Part shown: positions 1 through 9,423 of the stretch, in pieces
How the letters are laid out: every line of letters begins with the position of its first letter
Position numbering within the stretch: the first letter of the stretch is position 1
Source of the DNA: Roseibaca calidilacus
GTDB lineage: Bacteria > Pseudomonadota > Alphaproteobacteria > Rhodobacterales > Rhodobacteraceae
Reading direction: 5' to 3'
Length of the DNA stretch: 64,000 nt
Assembly: GCF_001517585.1 (NCBI RefSeq)
Contig: NZ_FBYC01000004.1
Span: forward strand, 1,054,001-1,118,000
Notes under the pieces: model-generated
Seen by the model: the letters and a program-made list of their open reading frames with translations, nothing else
Told to the model about the DNA's origin: nothing
Database searches by the model: none
Position numbers and translations under genes: made by a program

Positions 1-87
1 TTTTTGATAACCAAGGTTGCGCATTCGGCGTTGCAACACCAAATTCTGCTCTTCCGTCAGTCGCACAGAATAACTTGTTTTGCTCAT
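1..87 (-). CDS. N-terminus of a small ribbon-helix-helix-like protein (partial)
   Basis: Reading leftwards from an ATG at 87, 29 codons are open to the window edge, with no stop. The start is supported by a GAGG ribosome binding site about six bases upstream of the ATG. The residues begin MSKTSYSVRLTEEQ, a pattern common at the start of ribbon-helix-helix DNA-binding proteins such as MobC-type mobilisation proteins or CopG-like antitoxins. It is divergent from the restriction operon. The visible part is too short for a firm family assignment; a mobile-element protein is the inference. Confidence 0.45.
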   Translation of the reverse strand, partial: MSKTSYSVRLTEEQNLVLQRRMRNLGYQK

Positions 88-284
88 GCAAGGCCTCGTA
101 TTTCCATCCTTGCACTTGCATATAGCAACGCCCGAATTTTCTTCGACCGGTTATCCACAATGTTGTCGGATCGCCTCGAAATATCAGAGTTTGCAGCACT
201 CTCTCTTTATGTTCGGGTATCAGGAAAACCCCGAAATAATCAAAGGCCGCCCTTCTGAAGTTGAACGATAATTAAACGCAATAA

Positions 285-3251
285 GTGCTTTGGGCGGTGA
301 ATTGGCGCGGATTTCCAGTTTCAGTCAAATCATCCGTCAGACAAAAGCCGATTGCCAACCAAGTACACACCAAGGAGCAATCGAAGCAGAACCCGTATGC
401 GCCGTCCCGGATGACCTCTCTGGTTGCACAAGTCATGGTAATCCTGCAAGAATATCGACACGCCGAGTTTTCCGATGAGTGCCCCTTGCCCGACCCCAAC
501 CAGACCCCGGAACAGATCGCTCGCGATCAGATTGATGCCCGCTTGCGGGCTGCGGGTTGGGTCGTGCAGGGAACGTCCGAGATCTCACACACGGCAGGCA
601 CCGGCATCGCTGTCCGGGAGTATCAGACCAGCATCGGCCCTGCCGACTATGCCCTGTTTGCGGACAAACGTGCCTTGGGCGTGGTCGAGGCGAAACCGGA
701 CGCCTGGGGCGAACGGCTGACAACGGTCGAGACCCAATCTTCCAGCTATGCGACCGCGCAGCTGAAATGGGTGAAAAACCCCGAACCCCTGCCCTTCGTC
801 TATGAGGCCACAGGCGCAATCACCCGCTTCACCGATTGCCGTGACCCCAAGCCCCGGTCGCGAGAGGTGTTCACCTTTCACCAGCCCCAGACCCTCCTTG
901 AATGGTCGAGGCAACCCCGCTCATTCCGGACGGCCCTGCAAGACCTACCAGCCCTGATCACCGACGGTCTGCGCGAGTGTCAGATCACCGCGATCACCAA
1001 TCTGGAAGCCTCGCTCAAGCAGGATCGCCCCCGTGCCTTGGTCCAGATGGCCACCGGATCGGGCAAGACCTTCACCGCGATCACCCAGGTTTACCGCCTG
1101 CTCAAACATGCCGGCGCAAGGCGGGTGCTGTTCCTCGTCGACACCAAGAACCTCGGGGAGCAGGCCGAACAGGAATTCATGGCATTTGTCCCGAATGACG
1201 ACAGCCGGAAATTCACCGAGCTTTACACCGTCCAGCGCCTGTCCTCGTCCCACATCTCACCCCATGCCGAGGTGATAATTTCCACCATCCAGCGGATGTA
1301 TTCGATCCTGAAGGGCGAAGACCTGCCCGAAGGCGCCGAAGACGAACATCCCGCCGAACGCATGCACAGCCGCAAGGAGCCGCTCCCGGTTGCCAATAAC
1401 CCCAAGGTCCCGCCGGAATTCTTTGATGTGGTCATCATCGATGAATGTCATCGCTCCATTTACAATCTGTGGCGGCAGGTGATCGAATATTTCGACAGCT
1501 TCTTGGTCGGCCTGACCGCGACGCCCGACGCCCGCACCTATGGGTTCTTCCAGAAAAACGTGGTCAGCGAATACACCCATGAACGGGCCGTGGCCGATGG
1601 CGTCAATGTCGGCAACGAGGTCTACCTGATCGACACCAAGGTCACCGCCGCAGGCGGCAAGGTTGCCGCCCGTCAGATGGTGGAAAAACGCGAACGCCAG
1701 ACCCGCAAGAAGCGCTGGGAGGCGCAGGACGAAGACCTGATCTACGCCGCCACCCAAATCGACCGCTCTGTCATGGTGCCCGACCAGATCCGCACCGTGA
1801 TCCGCGCCTTCCGCGACAAACTGCCAGAGATCTTCCCGAACCGCACCGAGGTTCCCAAAACCCTGATCTTCGCGAAAACCGACAGCCATGCCGATGACAT
1901 CATCCAGATCGTCCGGCAGGAATTCGGGGAAAGCAATCAGTTCTGCAAGAAAATCACGAACCAGACCCAAAAGACCGACAAGCAAGACCCCAAGTCTGTC
2001 CTGCAACAATTCCGCAACGAATATTACCCCCGTATCGCCGTGACCGTGGACATGATCGCCACGGGCACCGATGTGAAGCCGCTGGAATGCCTGCTGTTCA
2101 TGCGGGATGTGAAATCCGCCAATTACTTTGAACAGATGAAGGGCCGCGGCACCCGTGTGGTCAAACCCGATGACCTGAAAAAGGTCACCCCGTCTGCCCA
2201 TGCGAAAACCCATTATGTGATTGTCGATGCCGTGGGTGTCACCCGCTCGGTCAAGACCGCCAGCCAACCGCTCGACACCAAACCCTCGATCCCGTTCAAG
2301 GATCTGGCATACGAGGTGATGATGGGCGCCACGGACGAAGACACCGTGTCCTCCCTCGCATCCCGCCTGTCGCGGCTGGACAAGCAACTCGGCCCCGCCG
2401 AACAGGCCCGCATTGCCGACAAGGCCGGAAAACCCCTGCAAACCATCGTCCGTGACCTGTTCGATGCCATCGACGGCGACCGGATCGAAGCCCTCGCCAT
2501 CCAGACCACTGGCAACCCCGCCCCGGATGACGCCGCCATGGATGCCGCCCGTGACACATTGGTCAGGGATGCCGCGAATGTCTTTACCGGCGAACTGATC
2601 ACGATGCTGGATACCATCCGCCGCGACCATGAACAGATCATCGACCATGACACGCTTGATACCGTCACAAATATCGGCTGGGCGGGGGATGCGACCGAAA
2701 ACGCCCAGGCCATCGCCAGGGAATTCACCGACTGGATGGAAGACAACCGCGACCGGATCGAGGCGCTGAGCATCTATTTCACCCAGCCCGCACGGCGCAG
2801 TCAGATCACCTATGCCATGATCAAGGAAACGCTGGCCGCCCTGAAATCTGACCGCCCGCGTCTGGCCCCGGCCTATGTCTGGCGGGCTTATGCGCATCTG
2901 GATGATTTCACCGGCACAACCCCCATCAGCGAATTGACCCAGCTTGTCGCCCTGATCCGTCGGGTGGCGGGGCTGGATGAGCAGCTGACCCCGAATGAGG
3001 ACCGCGTGCGCCGCAATTTCCAGAACTGGGTCTTGCGCCGCCATTCCGGCGCGGGCGAAAAATTCACCGACCCCCAGATGGACTGGCTGCGCCTGATCCG
3101 CGACCATATCGCCACGAGTATCCGGATAGAGGCCGAGGATCTGGACTTTGCCCCCTTTGACGCCCAAGGGGGGCTGGGGCGCATGTATGCCCTGTTCGGC
3201 GAAGGATATGGGGCCGTGATGGACGAGATGAATGAGGCGCTGTCGGCATGA
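285..3251 (+). CDS. hsdR: Type I restriction endonuclease, HsdR (R subunit)
   Basis: Motor and nuclease subunit of a type I restriction-modification enzyme; it translocates DNA with ATP and cleaves unmodified DNA far from the recognition site. Visible motifs (numbering from the GTG at 285): PD-(D/E)xK nuclease near residues 121-137 (Asp121, then Glu135-Ala-Lys137), Walker A TGSGKT near 257-262, a DECH box (IIDECHRS), a LTATPDA motif III and a GRGTR motif VI, so both nuclease and helicase look intact. The start is uncertain: GTG 285 has no good ribosome binding site, ATG 411 and ATG 435 are alternatives, and family-like sequence begins only near residue 74. It overlaps hsdS by ATGA. Confidence 0.93.
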   Translation: MLWAVNWRGFPVSVKSSVRQKPIANQVHTKEQSKQNPYAPSRMTSLVAQVMVILQEYRHAEFSDECPLPDPNQTPEQIARDQIDARLRAAGWVVQGTSEISHTAGTGIAVREYQTSIGPADYALFADKRALGVVEAKPDAWGERLTTVETQSSSYATAQLKWVKNPEPLPFVYEATGAITRFTDCRDPKPRSREVFTFHQPQTLLEWSRQPRSFRTALQDLPALITDGLRECQITAITNLEASLKQDRPRALVQMATGSGKTFTAITQVYRLLKHAGARRVLFLVDTKNLGEQAEQEFMAFVPNDDSRKFTELYTVQRLSSSHISPHAEVIISTIQRMYSILKGEDLPEGAEDEHPAERMHSRKEPLPVANNPKVPPEFFDVVIIDECHRSIYNLWRQVIEYFDSFLVGLTATPDARTYGFFQKNVVSEYTHERAVADGVNVGNEVYLIDTKVTAAGGKVAARQMVEKRERQTRKKRWEAQDEDLIYAATQIDRSVMVPDQIRTVIRAFRDKLPEIFPNRTEVPKTLIFAKTDSHADDIIQIVRQEFGESNQFCKKITNQTQKTDKQDPKSVLQQFRNEYYPRIAVTVDMIATGTDVKPLECLLFMRDVKSANYFEQMKGRGTRVVKPDDLKKVTPSAHAKTHYVIVDAVGVTRSVKTASQPLDTKPSIPFKDLAYEVMMGATDEDTVSSLASRLSRLDKQLGPAEQARIADKAGKPLQTIVRDLFDAIDGDRIEALAIQTTGNPAPDDAAMDAARDTLVRDAANVFTGELITMLDTIRRDHEQIIDHDTLDTVTNIGWAGDATENAQAIAREFTDWMEDNRDRIEALSIYFTQPARRSQITYAMIKETLAALKSDRPRLAPAYVWRAYAHLDDFTGTTPISELTQLVALIRRVAGLDEQLTPNEDRVRRNFQNWVLRRHSGAGEKFTDPQMDWLRLIRDHIATSIRIEAEDLDFAPFDAQGGLGRMYALFGEGYGAVMDEMNEALSA

Positions 3252-4573
3252 CGGAATTGCCGGAAGGGTGGATAAGCGTCCAGTTGCGCGATCTCGGGAA
3301 ATGGCAGGGGGGCGGAACGCCGTCCAAAGCCCGGCCAGAGTTCTGGGGCGGATCAATACCTTGGGTATCTCCCAAGGATATGAAAACAAACACGATCACC
3401 ACAACCATTGACAGGATCACGCCGCAAGCCGTAGCGGGATCGGCGGCCAATCTTGTCCCGCCCGGATCAATCCTGATCGTAACACGGTCAGGCATACTGG
3501 CTCATAGTTTTCCGGCTGCTGTCAATGCGGTCGAGGTCACAGTGAACCAAGACCTCAAGGCCTTGGCGCCGTCATCCGGCCTGTCATCTGAATTTATCCG
3601 GCTCGCCCTCAAGGCTTTTGAGCGGGCGATCCTGAATGAATGCGTGAAGGACGGAACAACGGTCCACAGCATCGAGCTTCCGGCGCTGATGGAATTTGAA
3701 ATTCCTCTCCCCCCCCTCCCTGAACAACACCGGATCGTTGCGAAAATCGAGGCCCTGTTTTCCGAACTGGATGCAGGGCAGGACAGCCTGACGCGGGCGC
3801 AGGCGCAGTTGAAGCTTTACCGCCAATCCCTGCTGAAAGCCGCCTTTCAGGGCCGCCTGACCGCCCGTTCCAAAAATGAAGGGTGGCCAGTTGTGCGCCT
3901 TGGGGATGAACTTGTTTTCTTGACTTCGGGTTCACGCGGATGGGCAGACTACTACTCTGATAAGGGCGATACGTTCATTCGGGCGCAAAACCTTAAACAT
4001 GACAGGCTAGACTTGTCTGATATTGCTTTCGTTCGTCTGCCAAAATCGGCAAAGGAAGGGACAAGAACACGTGTTCAACTGGGCGATGTTCTGGTGACCA
4101 TTACCGGTGCAAACGTAACGAAGTCAGGTTTAGTCAAAAACGATCTTGGATTGGCGTATGTCAGCCAGCATGTGGCCCTTTGCAGGCCGAGCGGGCGACT
4201 GCGTCCTGAATTTCTTTACCTGTTTTTATTGTCAGAAACAGGGGGAAGGCGGCAATTAAACGCCGCTGCTTATGGCGCGGGTAAACCTGGCCTTAATCTT
4301 GAAAATATCCGAAATGTTCAAATTCCACTACCAACCTTACAAGAACAAGATGCCGTAATTGAGCGAGTTGATGCTTTGCTATCTAATGCAGATAATCTCG
4401 TCGATGCACTGACTGACGAGAAGGTAAAGATTGTCGCCCTGCGGCAATCCATCCTGAAAAAGGCCTTCTCGGGCCAGCTTGTCCCGCAAGACCCCTCGGA
4501 CGAACCCGCCAGCGCCCTGCTTACCCGCCTGCGCGACACCACCCCCACACCCCGCCGAAAGACCAAAGCATGA
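3248..4573 (+). CDS. hsdS: Type I restriction-modification specificity subunit, HsdS
   Basis: DNA-recognition subunit that sets the target sequence of the HsdRMS complex. It has the usual two-fold layout: target recognition domain 1 (about residues 1-150), a conserved helical spacer (PLPPLPEQHRIVAKIEALF, then LKAAFQGRL), target recognition domain 2 (about 215-360), and a second copy of the spacer (PLPTLQEQ, then LKKAFSGQL). Start and stop overlap both neighbours by ATGA, so translation is probably coupled. The second recognition domain (about 3900-4400) is visibly more AT-rich than the spacers around it, as expected when recognition domains are exchanged between strains. Confidence 0.93.
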   Translation: MTELPEGWISVQLRDLGKWQGGGTPSKARPEFWGGSIPWVSPKDMKTNTITTTIDRITPQAVAGSAANLVPPGSILIVTRSGILAHSFPAAVNAVEVTVNQDLKALAPSSGLSSEFIRLALKAFERAILNECVKDGTTVHSIELPALMEFEIPLPPLPEQHRIVAKIEALFSELDAGQDSLTRAQAQLKLYRQSLLKAAFQGRLTARSKNEGWPVVRLGDELVFLTSGSRGWADYYSDKGDTFIRAQNLKHDRLDLSDIAFVRLPKSAKEGTRTRVQLGDVLVTITGANVTKSGLVKNDLGLAYVSQHVALCRPSGRLRPEFLYLFLLSETGGRRQLNAAAYGAGKPGLNLENIRNVQIPLPTLQEQDAVIERVDALLSNADNLVDALTDEKVKIVALRQSILKKAFSGQLVPQDPSDEPASALLTRLRDTTPTPRRKTKA

Positions 4574-6039
4574 CCAGCGCCCCTATCGTCCAGAAGGTTT
4601 GGAATTTCTGCAACACCCTGCGTGATGACGGGGTGGGCTATGGTGATTATCTGGAACAACTGACTTTCCTGATCTTCCTGAAAATGGCGGATGAGGTATC
4701 CCGCCCGCCCCGCAACCGCGATGTGGGCATCCCTTCGGGCTATGGTTGGGCCGCCTTGCGCAGCCTGAAAGGGGCCGAGCTGGAGGTGCATTATATCGAC
4801 ACCCTGCGCGAACTGGGCACCCGCCCCGGTATCCTTGGCCAGATTTTCACCAAGGCGCAGAACAAGATCCAGGACCCCGCGAAGCTGTCCCGCCTGATCG
4901 CGCTGGTGGATGAAGAAAGCTGGACCCTCCTCGACGCCGATGTGAAGGGCGACATTTACGAAGGCCTGCTGGAGCGCAACGCCGAGGATACGAAATCCGG
5001 CGCGGGTCAGTATTTCACCCCCCGCGCCCTGATCCGGGCCATGGTGGACTGCATGGCCCCCGAACCCGGCCGCACCATCGCCGACCCCGCCTGCGGGACG
5101 GGCGGGTTTTTCCTGTCGGCCTATGATTACCTTGTCGCCCGCCCGATGGACCGGGAACAAAAGGTTTTTCTGAAAGAAGCGACGTTTTTCGGGAATGAGA
5201 TCGTGGCCGGCACCCGCCGTCTGGCCCTGATGAACATGTTTTTGCACAATATCGGGGATATGGTGGGCGACAGCCCGATTTCCCCCGCAGATGCCTTGAT
5301 CGCCCCACCGTCCCAGACCTTCGATTACGTTCTGGCCAACCCGCCCTTTGGCAAGAAATCCTCCATGACCTTCACCACGGATGAAGGCGAGGCCGAGGGC
5401 GAGCTGACCTATAACCGGCAGGATTTCTGGGCGACCACGTCGAACAAACAGTTGAATTTCGTCCAGCACATCCGGGCGATGCTGAAAACCACGGGGCGGG
5501 CGGCGGTGGTGGTGCCCGATAACGTGCTGTTCGAGGGCGGCGCGGGCGAGGTAATCCGGCGCAAGCTATTGCAGACCTGCGACCTGCACACGATCCTGCG
5601 CCTGCCCACGGGGATTTTTTATGCCCAAGGGGTCAAGGCGAACGTGATCTTTTTCGACAACCGCCCTGCGTCCAAGGACCCCCAGACCCGGGAGGTGTGG
5701 TATTTCGATTACCGCACGAATGTGCATCACACGTTGAAGAAAAAACCCCTGCGGCAAGAGGACCTCGCCGAATTCGTGCGGCTTTATAATCCGGATAACC
5801 GGTTTGAGCGGGTGGCCACATGGGGCGAGGACAATCTTGAGGGACGGTGGCGATCCTTTACCCGGGAGGAACTTCTGGCCCGGGACAAGGCCAGCCTTGA
5901 TCTGTTCTGGCTGAAGGACAAGAGCCTGACGGACTTGGACAACCTGCCCGAGCCGGATGATCTGGCGGAGGAGATCATCGAGGGGCTGGAGGCGGGGTTG
6001 GCGAGCTTGCGGTCGGTGTTGGGGGAATTGCGGGGGTGA
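4570..6039 (+). CDS. hsdM: Type I restriction-modification DNA methyltransferase, HsdM
   Basis: N6-adenine methyltransferase subunit of the type I enzyme; with HsdS it modifies host DNA and with HsdR it forms the restriction complex. An N-terminal helical HsdM domain (about 1-130) is followed by the catalytic domain with the SAM-binding motif DPACGTGGF (about 172-180) and the catalytic NPPF (257-260) preceding GKKS. The length of 489 residues is normal. The ATG overlaps the hsdS stop by ATGA. The gene order R-S-M is less common than R-M-S; nothing suggests the operon is broken. Confidence 0.94.
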   Translation: MTSAPIVQKVWNFCNTLRDDGVGYGDYLEQLTFLIFLKMADEVSRPPRNRDVGIPSGYGWAALRSLKGAELEVHYIDTLRELGTRPGILGQIFTKAQNKIQDPAKLSRLIALVDEESWTLLDADVKGDIYEGLLERNAEDTKSGAGQYFTPRALIRAMVDCMAPEPGRTIADPACGTGGFFLSAYDYLVARPMDREQKVFLKEATFFGNEIVAGTRRLALMNMFLHNIGDMVGDSPISPADALIAPPSQTFDYVLANPPFGKKSSMTFTTDEGEAEGELTYNRQDFWATTSNKQLNFVQHIRAMLKTTGRAAVVVPDNVLFEGGAGEVIRRKLLQTCDLHTILRLPTGIFYAQGVKANVIFFDNRPASKDPQTREVWYFDYRTNVHHTLKKKPLRQEDLAEFVRLYNPDNRFERVATWGEDNLEGRWRSFTREELLARDKASLDLFWLKDKSLTDLDNLPEPDDLAEEIIEGLEAGLASLRSVLGELRG

Positions 6040-6145
6040 GGCTGGGTTGGGGCCGCCGACACCATAGATGGTGGTTGCATGGATCCCGTATCCGAAAAAA
6101 AGAGAATGGGTCTACCCAAGTTATTGTCGCTATGCTCGGGAAGTA

Positions 6146-6174
6146 TTGTATTACTAAATATTGCGAATTATAGT
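6146..6174 (+). promoter_or_regulatory. Sigma-70-like promoter for the STAND NTPase gene
   Basis: A TTGTAT hexamer (6146-6151) and a TATAGT hexamer (6169-6174) are separated by 17 bp. They sit in an AT-rich stretch between hsdM and the ATG at 6210, matching the sigma-70 consensus at 4/6 and 5/6. Predicted by eye only. Confidence 0.5.
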
Positions 6175-9100
6175 ACTTTTTTGTCAACATGTTGCATCGA
6201 GGCTCTGCAATGGCGATTTTTGATATTGAGAAAGATGACCTGCTACGGCTGTCTGATGTTCTTTTGGAAGAGCTGATTGCGCGACTTGCGGAGGCTGAAG
6301 TTGCGGCACAAGGCCATAGCCCGGCGAATGTAAGTTGGTCGGGCTCCATCAAGGCTCGGGATGAAGGTATCGACATCCATGTGCAGGTTGACACGCCTGA
6401 GCTGAACACTGGTTTCCTTTGCCGTCCAGATACGATCCTCCAGTCCAAAAAGGACTCGATGCCGAAGTCCGCGATCACTGCGGAGATGATGAAAAACGGC
6501 GAACTTACTTCGACGATATCGAACCAGGCAAAGATCAGGGGCGGCTATGTTATCGTAAGCCTCGCTGACGATTGCTCACCACCAATGAAAAAGGACCGCC
6601 TGGATGAAATGCGAGCGGTTGTCGCGAATGATCCGAATGCGAACAATATACACCTCGATTTCTTCGACCGTTCGAAGTTGGCCCAATGGCTACGACAACA
6701 TCCATCAGTTTTACTTTGGGTGAAAGGAAAGCTCGGACAGGGTTATTCCGGCTGGCAACCATACGGTGCATGGAGCAATCCTCCAAAGGGATCACCTGAT
6801 ACACTCATTTCTGCTCCGGGCGTCGCTGTTCATCTGCCAACCGAACGGGGGCAGAAACTCTCAATCGAAGACGCAATTGAGCCTATGCGGCGTCTCATTC
6901 GCACTTCAAAAAAGGCGACCCGGATCACAGGGCTTTCAGGCGTTGGCAAAACACGGATTGTTCAGGCTCTTTTCGACGAAACCGTGGGCGTTGATCCACT
7001 GGACAGGACAATTGCTGTCTATGTGGATACTGGACAAAACCCTGATCCCTCAGCATCCGCAATGCTTGACCGTCTGATTGCAGAGGGGCGCCGTGCCATA
7101 ATGATTCTCGACAACTGTCCGTCCGACCTGCATTCAGCGTTGGCGAGCAAAGTATCGGCTGCAAGTGGCAATGTAAGTCTGATCACGGTCGAATACGATA
7201 TCAGGGACGACAAGCCCCAAACCACCGAGGTGATTCATATCGAGGCTATTGGGCCTGAAGTCGCCGAGGAACTGCTCCTGAGGCGTTTTCCCAGTATTGG
7301 ACAAGGCAACGCTCGGCGCGTTGCCGAATTTTCCGACGGTAATGCAAGGGTAGCGTTGGCCATTGCTGAAAGGGTCGAACAAGGTGAAAGTCTGGCTGAT
7401 CTTTCTGACGAAGAGCTGTTCAATCGTCTTTTTCAGCAACGCAAGGGCGAAGATGGCGATCTACGTGAACAGGCCGAAACTCTGTCGCTTGTATATTCGT
7501 TCTCGGTGTCTGATCCTGAGGTAGGTCGGAACGAGCTCGAAGTCCTGGGTTCGATTTCAGGACACAGCAAGGGGCAACTTTTCCGAGCCGTGAACAAACT
7601 GGCAGACCGGCACATAGTGCAGAAAAGAGCGCACTGGAGGGCGATCCTACCGCACGCAGTAGCGAACAGATTGGCCCGCACGGCGCTTGGAAGTGTCCCC
7701 GTAACAAACCTTAGGTCGACGTTTGAAGCCCCCGGGAATGGTCGGCTTCTGATGTCGTTCGCTCACAGGCTTGGCCTTATGCATGATCATCCTGTGGCCA
7801 AGGAGATTGTGGAGGCATGGCTACAGCCAGGCAATCTGCTTGGGCATATTTCACAGCTTGATGAGAACGGATCGCGGATACTGGACTATGTCGGACCAGT
7901 CGCACCAGATGCGCTGCTTGATCGGATTGAAGCCGAACTTACCGCGCCAGATTTTCGGGGAATGGAGCCAAGGCATAACCCTCGAAGGACCACGATCTTA
8001 AACCTGCTTAAATCCTTGGCATACGAACCACACGCCTTCGATCGCTGTGTATCACTTTTGATCTGCATTGCTGATCATGAGGATGAAAATAACAACTATG
8101 ACGCAGTCAGGAGCAAGATTTCAGGATTCTTCCAGCCCTATCTGTCTGGCACCCATGCTTCATTGGGGCAGCGCCTTGCAGTGGTTGAGGATTGCCTTGG
8201 CTCTCAGGATATCAGGCGGCGTTCGTTGGGTATCAAGTTACTCTCCACGGCGTTGGACGGCCCTTCATGGACAGGCTCTGGGCTCAACGAGTTCGGGGCA
8301 CGCCCCAGGGACTATGGCTACTGTCCGAACCATGACCAGCTCGTCGATTGGCGGACGTCTTTCGTCAATCTGGCGGTGCGACTTGCAAATTCAGATGACC
8401 AAGACATGAAAACACGTGCAAGACGGGTTTTGGCAAATGAGTTTCGCGGTCTTTGGCATCATGAAGCAATGAGGGAAAAATTGGTCGAAGCGGCACGGGT
8501 AATCAATGATCACATGCCATGGGGCGAAGGCTGGAAGGCCGTTCGGTCAATCATCTACTTCGATTACAGAAATCAAAAGGACGAAGCTGAGCCAGAGCCA
8601 CTCCCACGAAGCCTCGCCGATCTGGATCGTGACCTGGAACCTCATGACCTGATTGCAAAGATCAAAACATACGTTCTGGGCAAAGGTCATGACTGCTGGA
8701 CACTGGATGATGCGTTCGACGACAGCAGCGATAACAAGTATCGGGATGCCGAAAATCGATTGGCCGCAAAGGCAATAGATTTGGGAGAGAGTTTTGCAAC
8801 GTCAGACCATAAACTCAATGATTTGGGTTCTGAATTATTTTCTACCGAATGGATGCCCTATCGCAGGGCATTCGGAAAAGGCCTTGCGAAGGGCTCGCAC
8901 AATTTCCGTGAAAGCTGGAAAGACTTACTGGAACAACTTGCCCGCACAACCGGTTCACACCACGACTTTTCGGTGATTGGCGGCTTTATAGAAGAGGTTG
9001 CTGCTCAAGATTATACGCTTTCGAAAGAACTCTTGGATGAATGCGCAGCCCATTCGGAACTGCGGACGGTCCTTGTTGCCCTTCACCCGTCAAATAGCTT

Positions 9101-9349
9101 TACGGAGGCAGATCTGGATCGATGCATGGCCTTACTCGATAACCAAGAGGTAGGGACTTGGATGTTTGGACCTATTCTTTGGAGGGACAACTACGCACAC
9201 TTACCGTCCGAACGTTTGCTGGAGCTTGCACAGAAATTGCTATCCAAGGCAAACGGCGATGAAACATTGCTCGAAGCATTGAGTATGAAGCTGCACGGTA
9301 AAAACTCCACGGAAGATGTATTAGGATTAGAATTTAGAAAACTTGGACT

Positions 9350-9357
9350 GAAAGCAG
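9350..9357. repeat. Target-site duplication, left copy
   Basis: GAAAGCAG directly abuts the left end of the insertion sequence and is repeated exactly at 10751-10758. An 8-bp duplication is typical for IS256-family transposition. Confidence 0.92.
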
Positions 9358-9384
9358 GGTCGTGTCGCGAATGCTGTGGAAATT
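9358..9384 (+). repeat. IS256-family terminal inverted repeat, left
   Basis: It starts GGTCGTGTC and ends TGGAAATT. It pairs with the complement of 10724-10750 at 21 of 27 positions, with mismatches concentrated in the middle. Confidence 0.9.
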
Positions 9385-9423
9385 TCCTGGCGGCCATCTC
9401 CGGGCATGTGATCTTTCGGTTTC

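Noticed and set aside
149-161. Shared 13-mer GGTTATCCACAAT at 149 and 15311 as element ends
   Set aside because: A 13-base match is expected by chance at this scale, and the flanks do not match; it is only a DnaA-box-like sequence.
1257-3389. 710-codon open frame on the minus strand
   Set aside because: It is antisense to hsdR, has no family-like motif or ribosome binding site, and is explained by GC-rich codon bias of the real gene.
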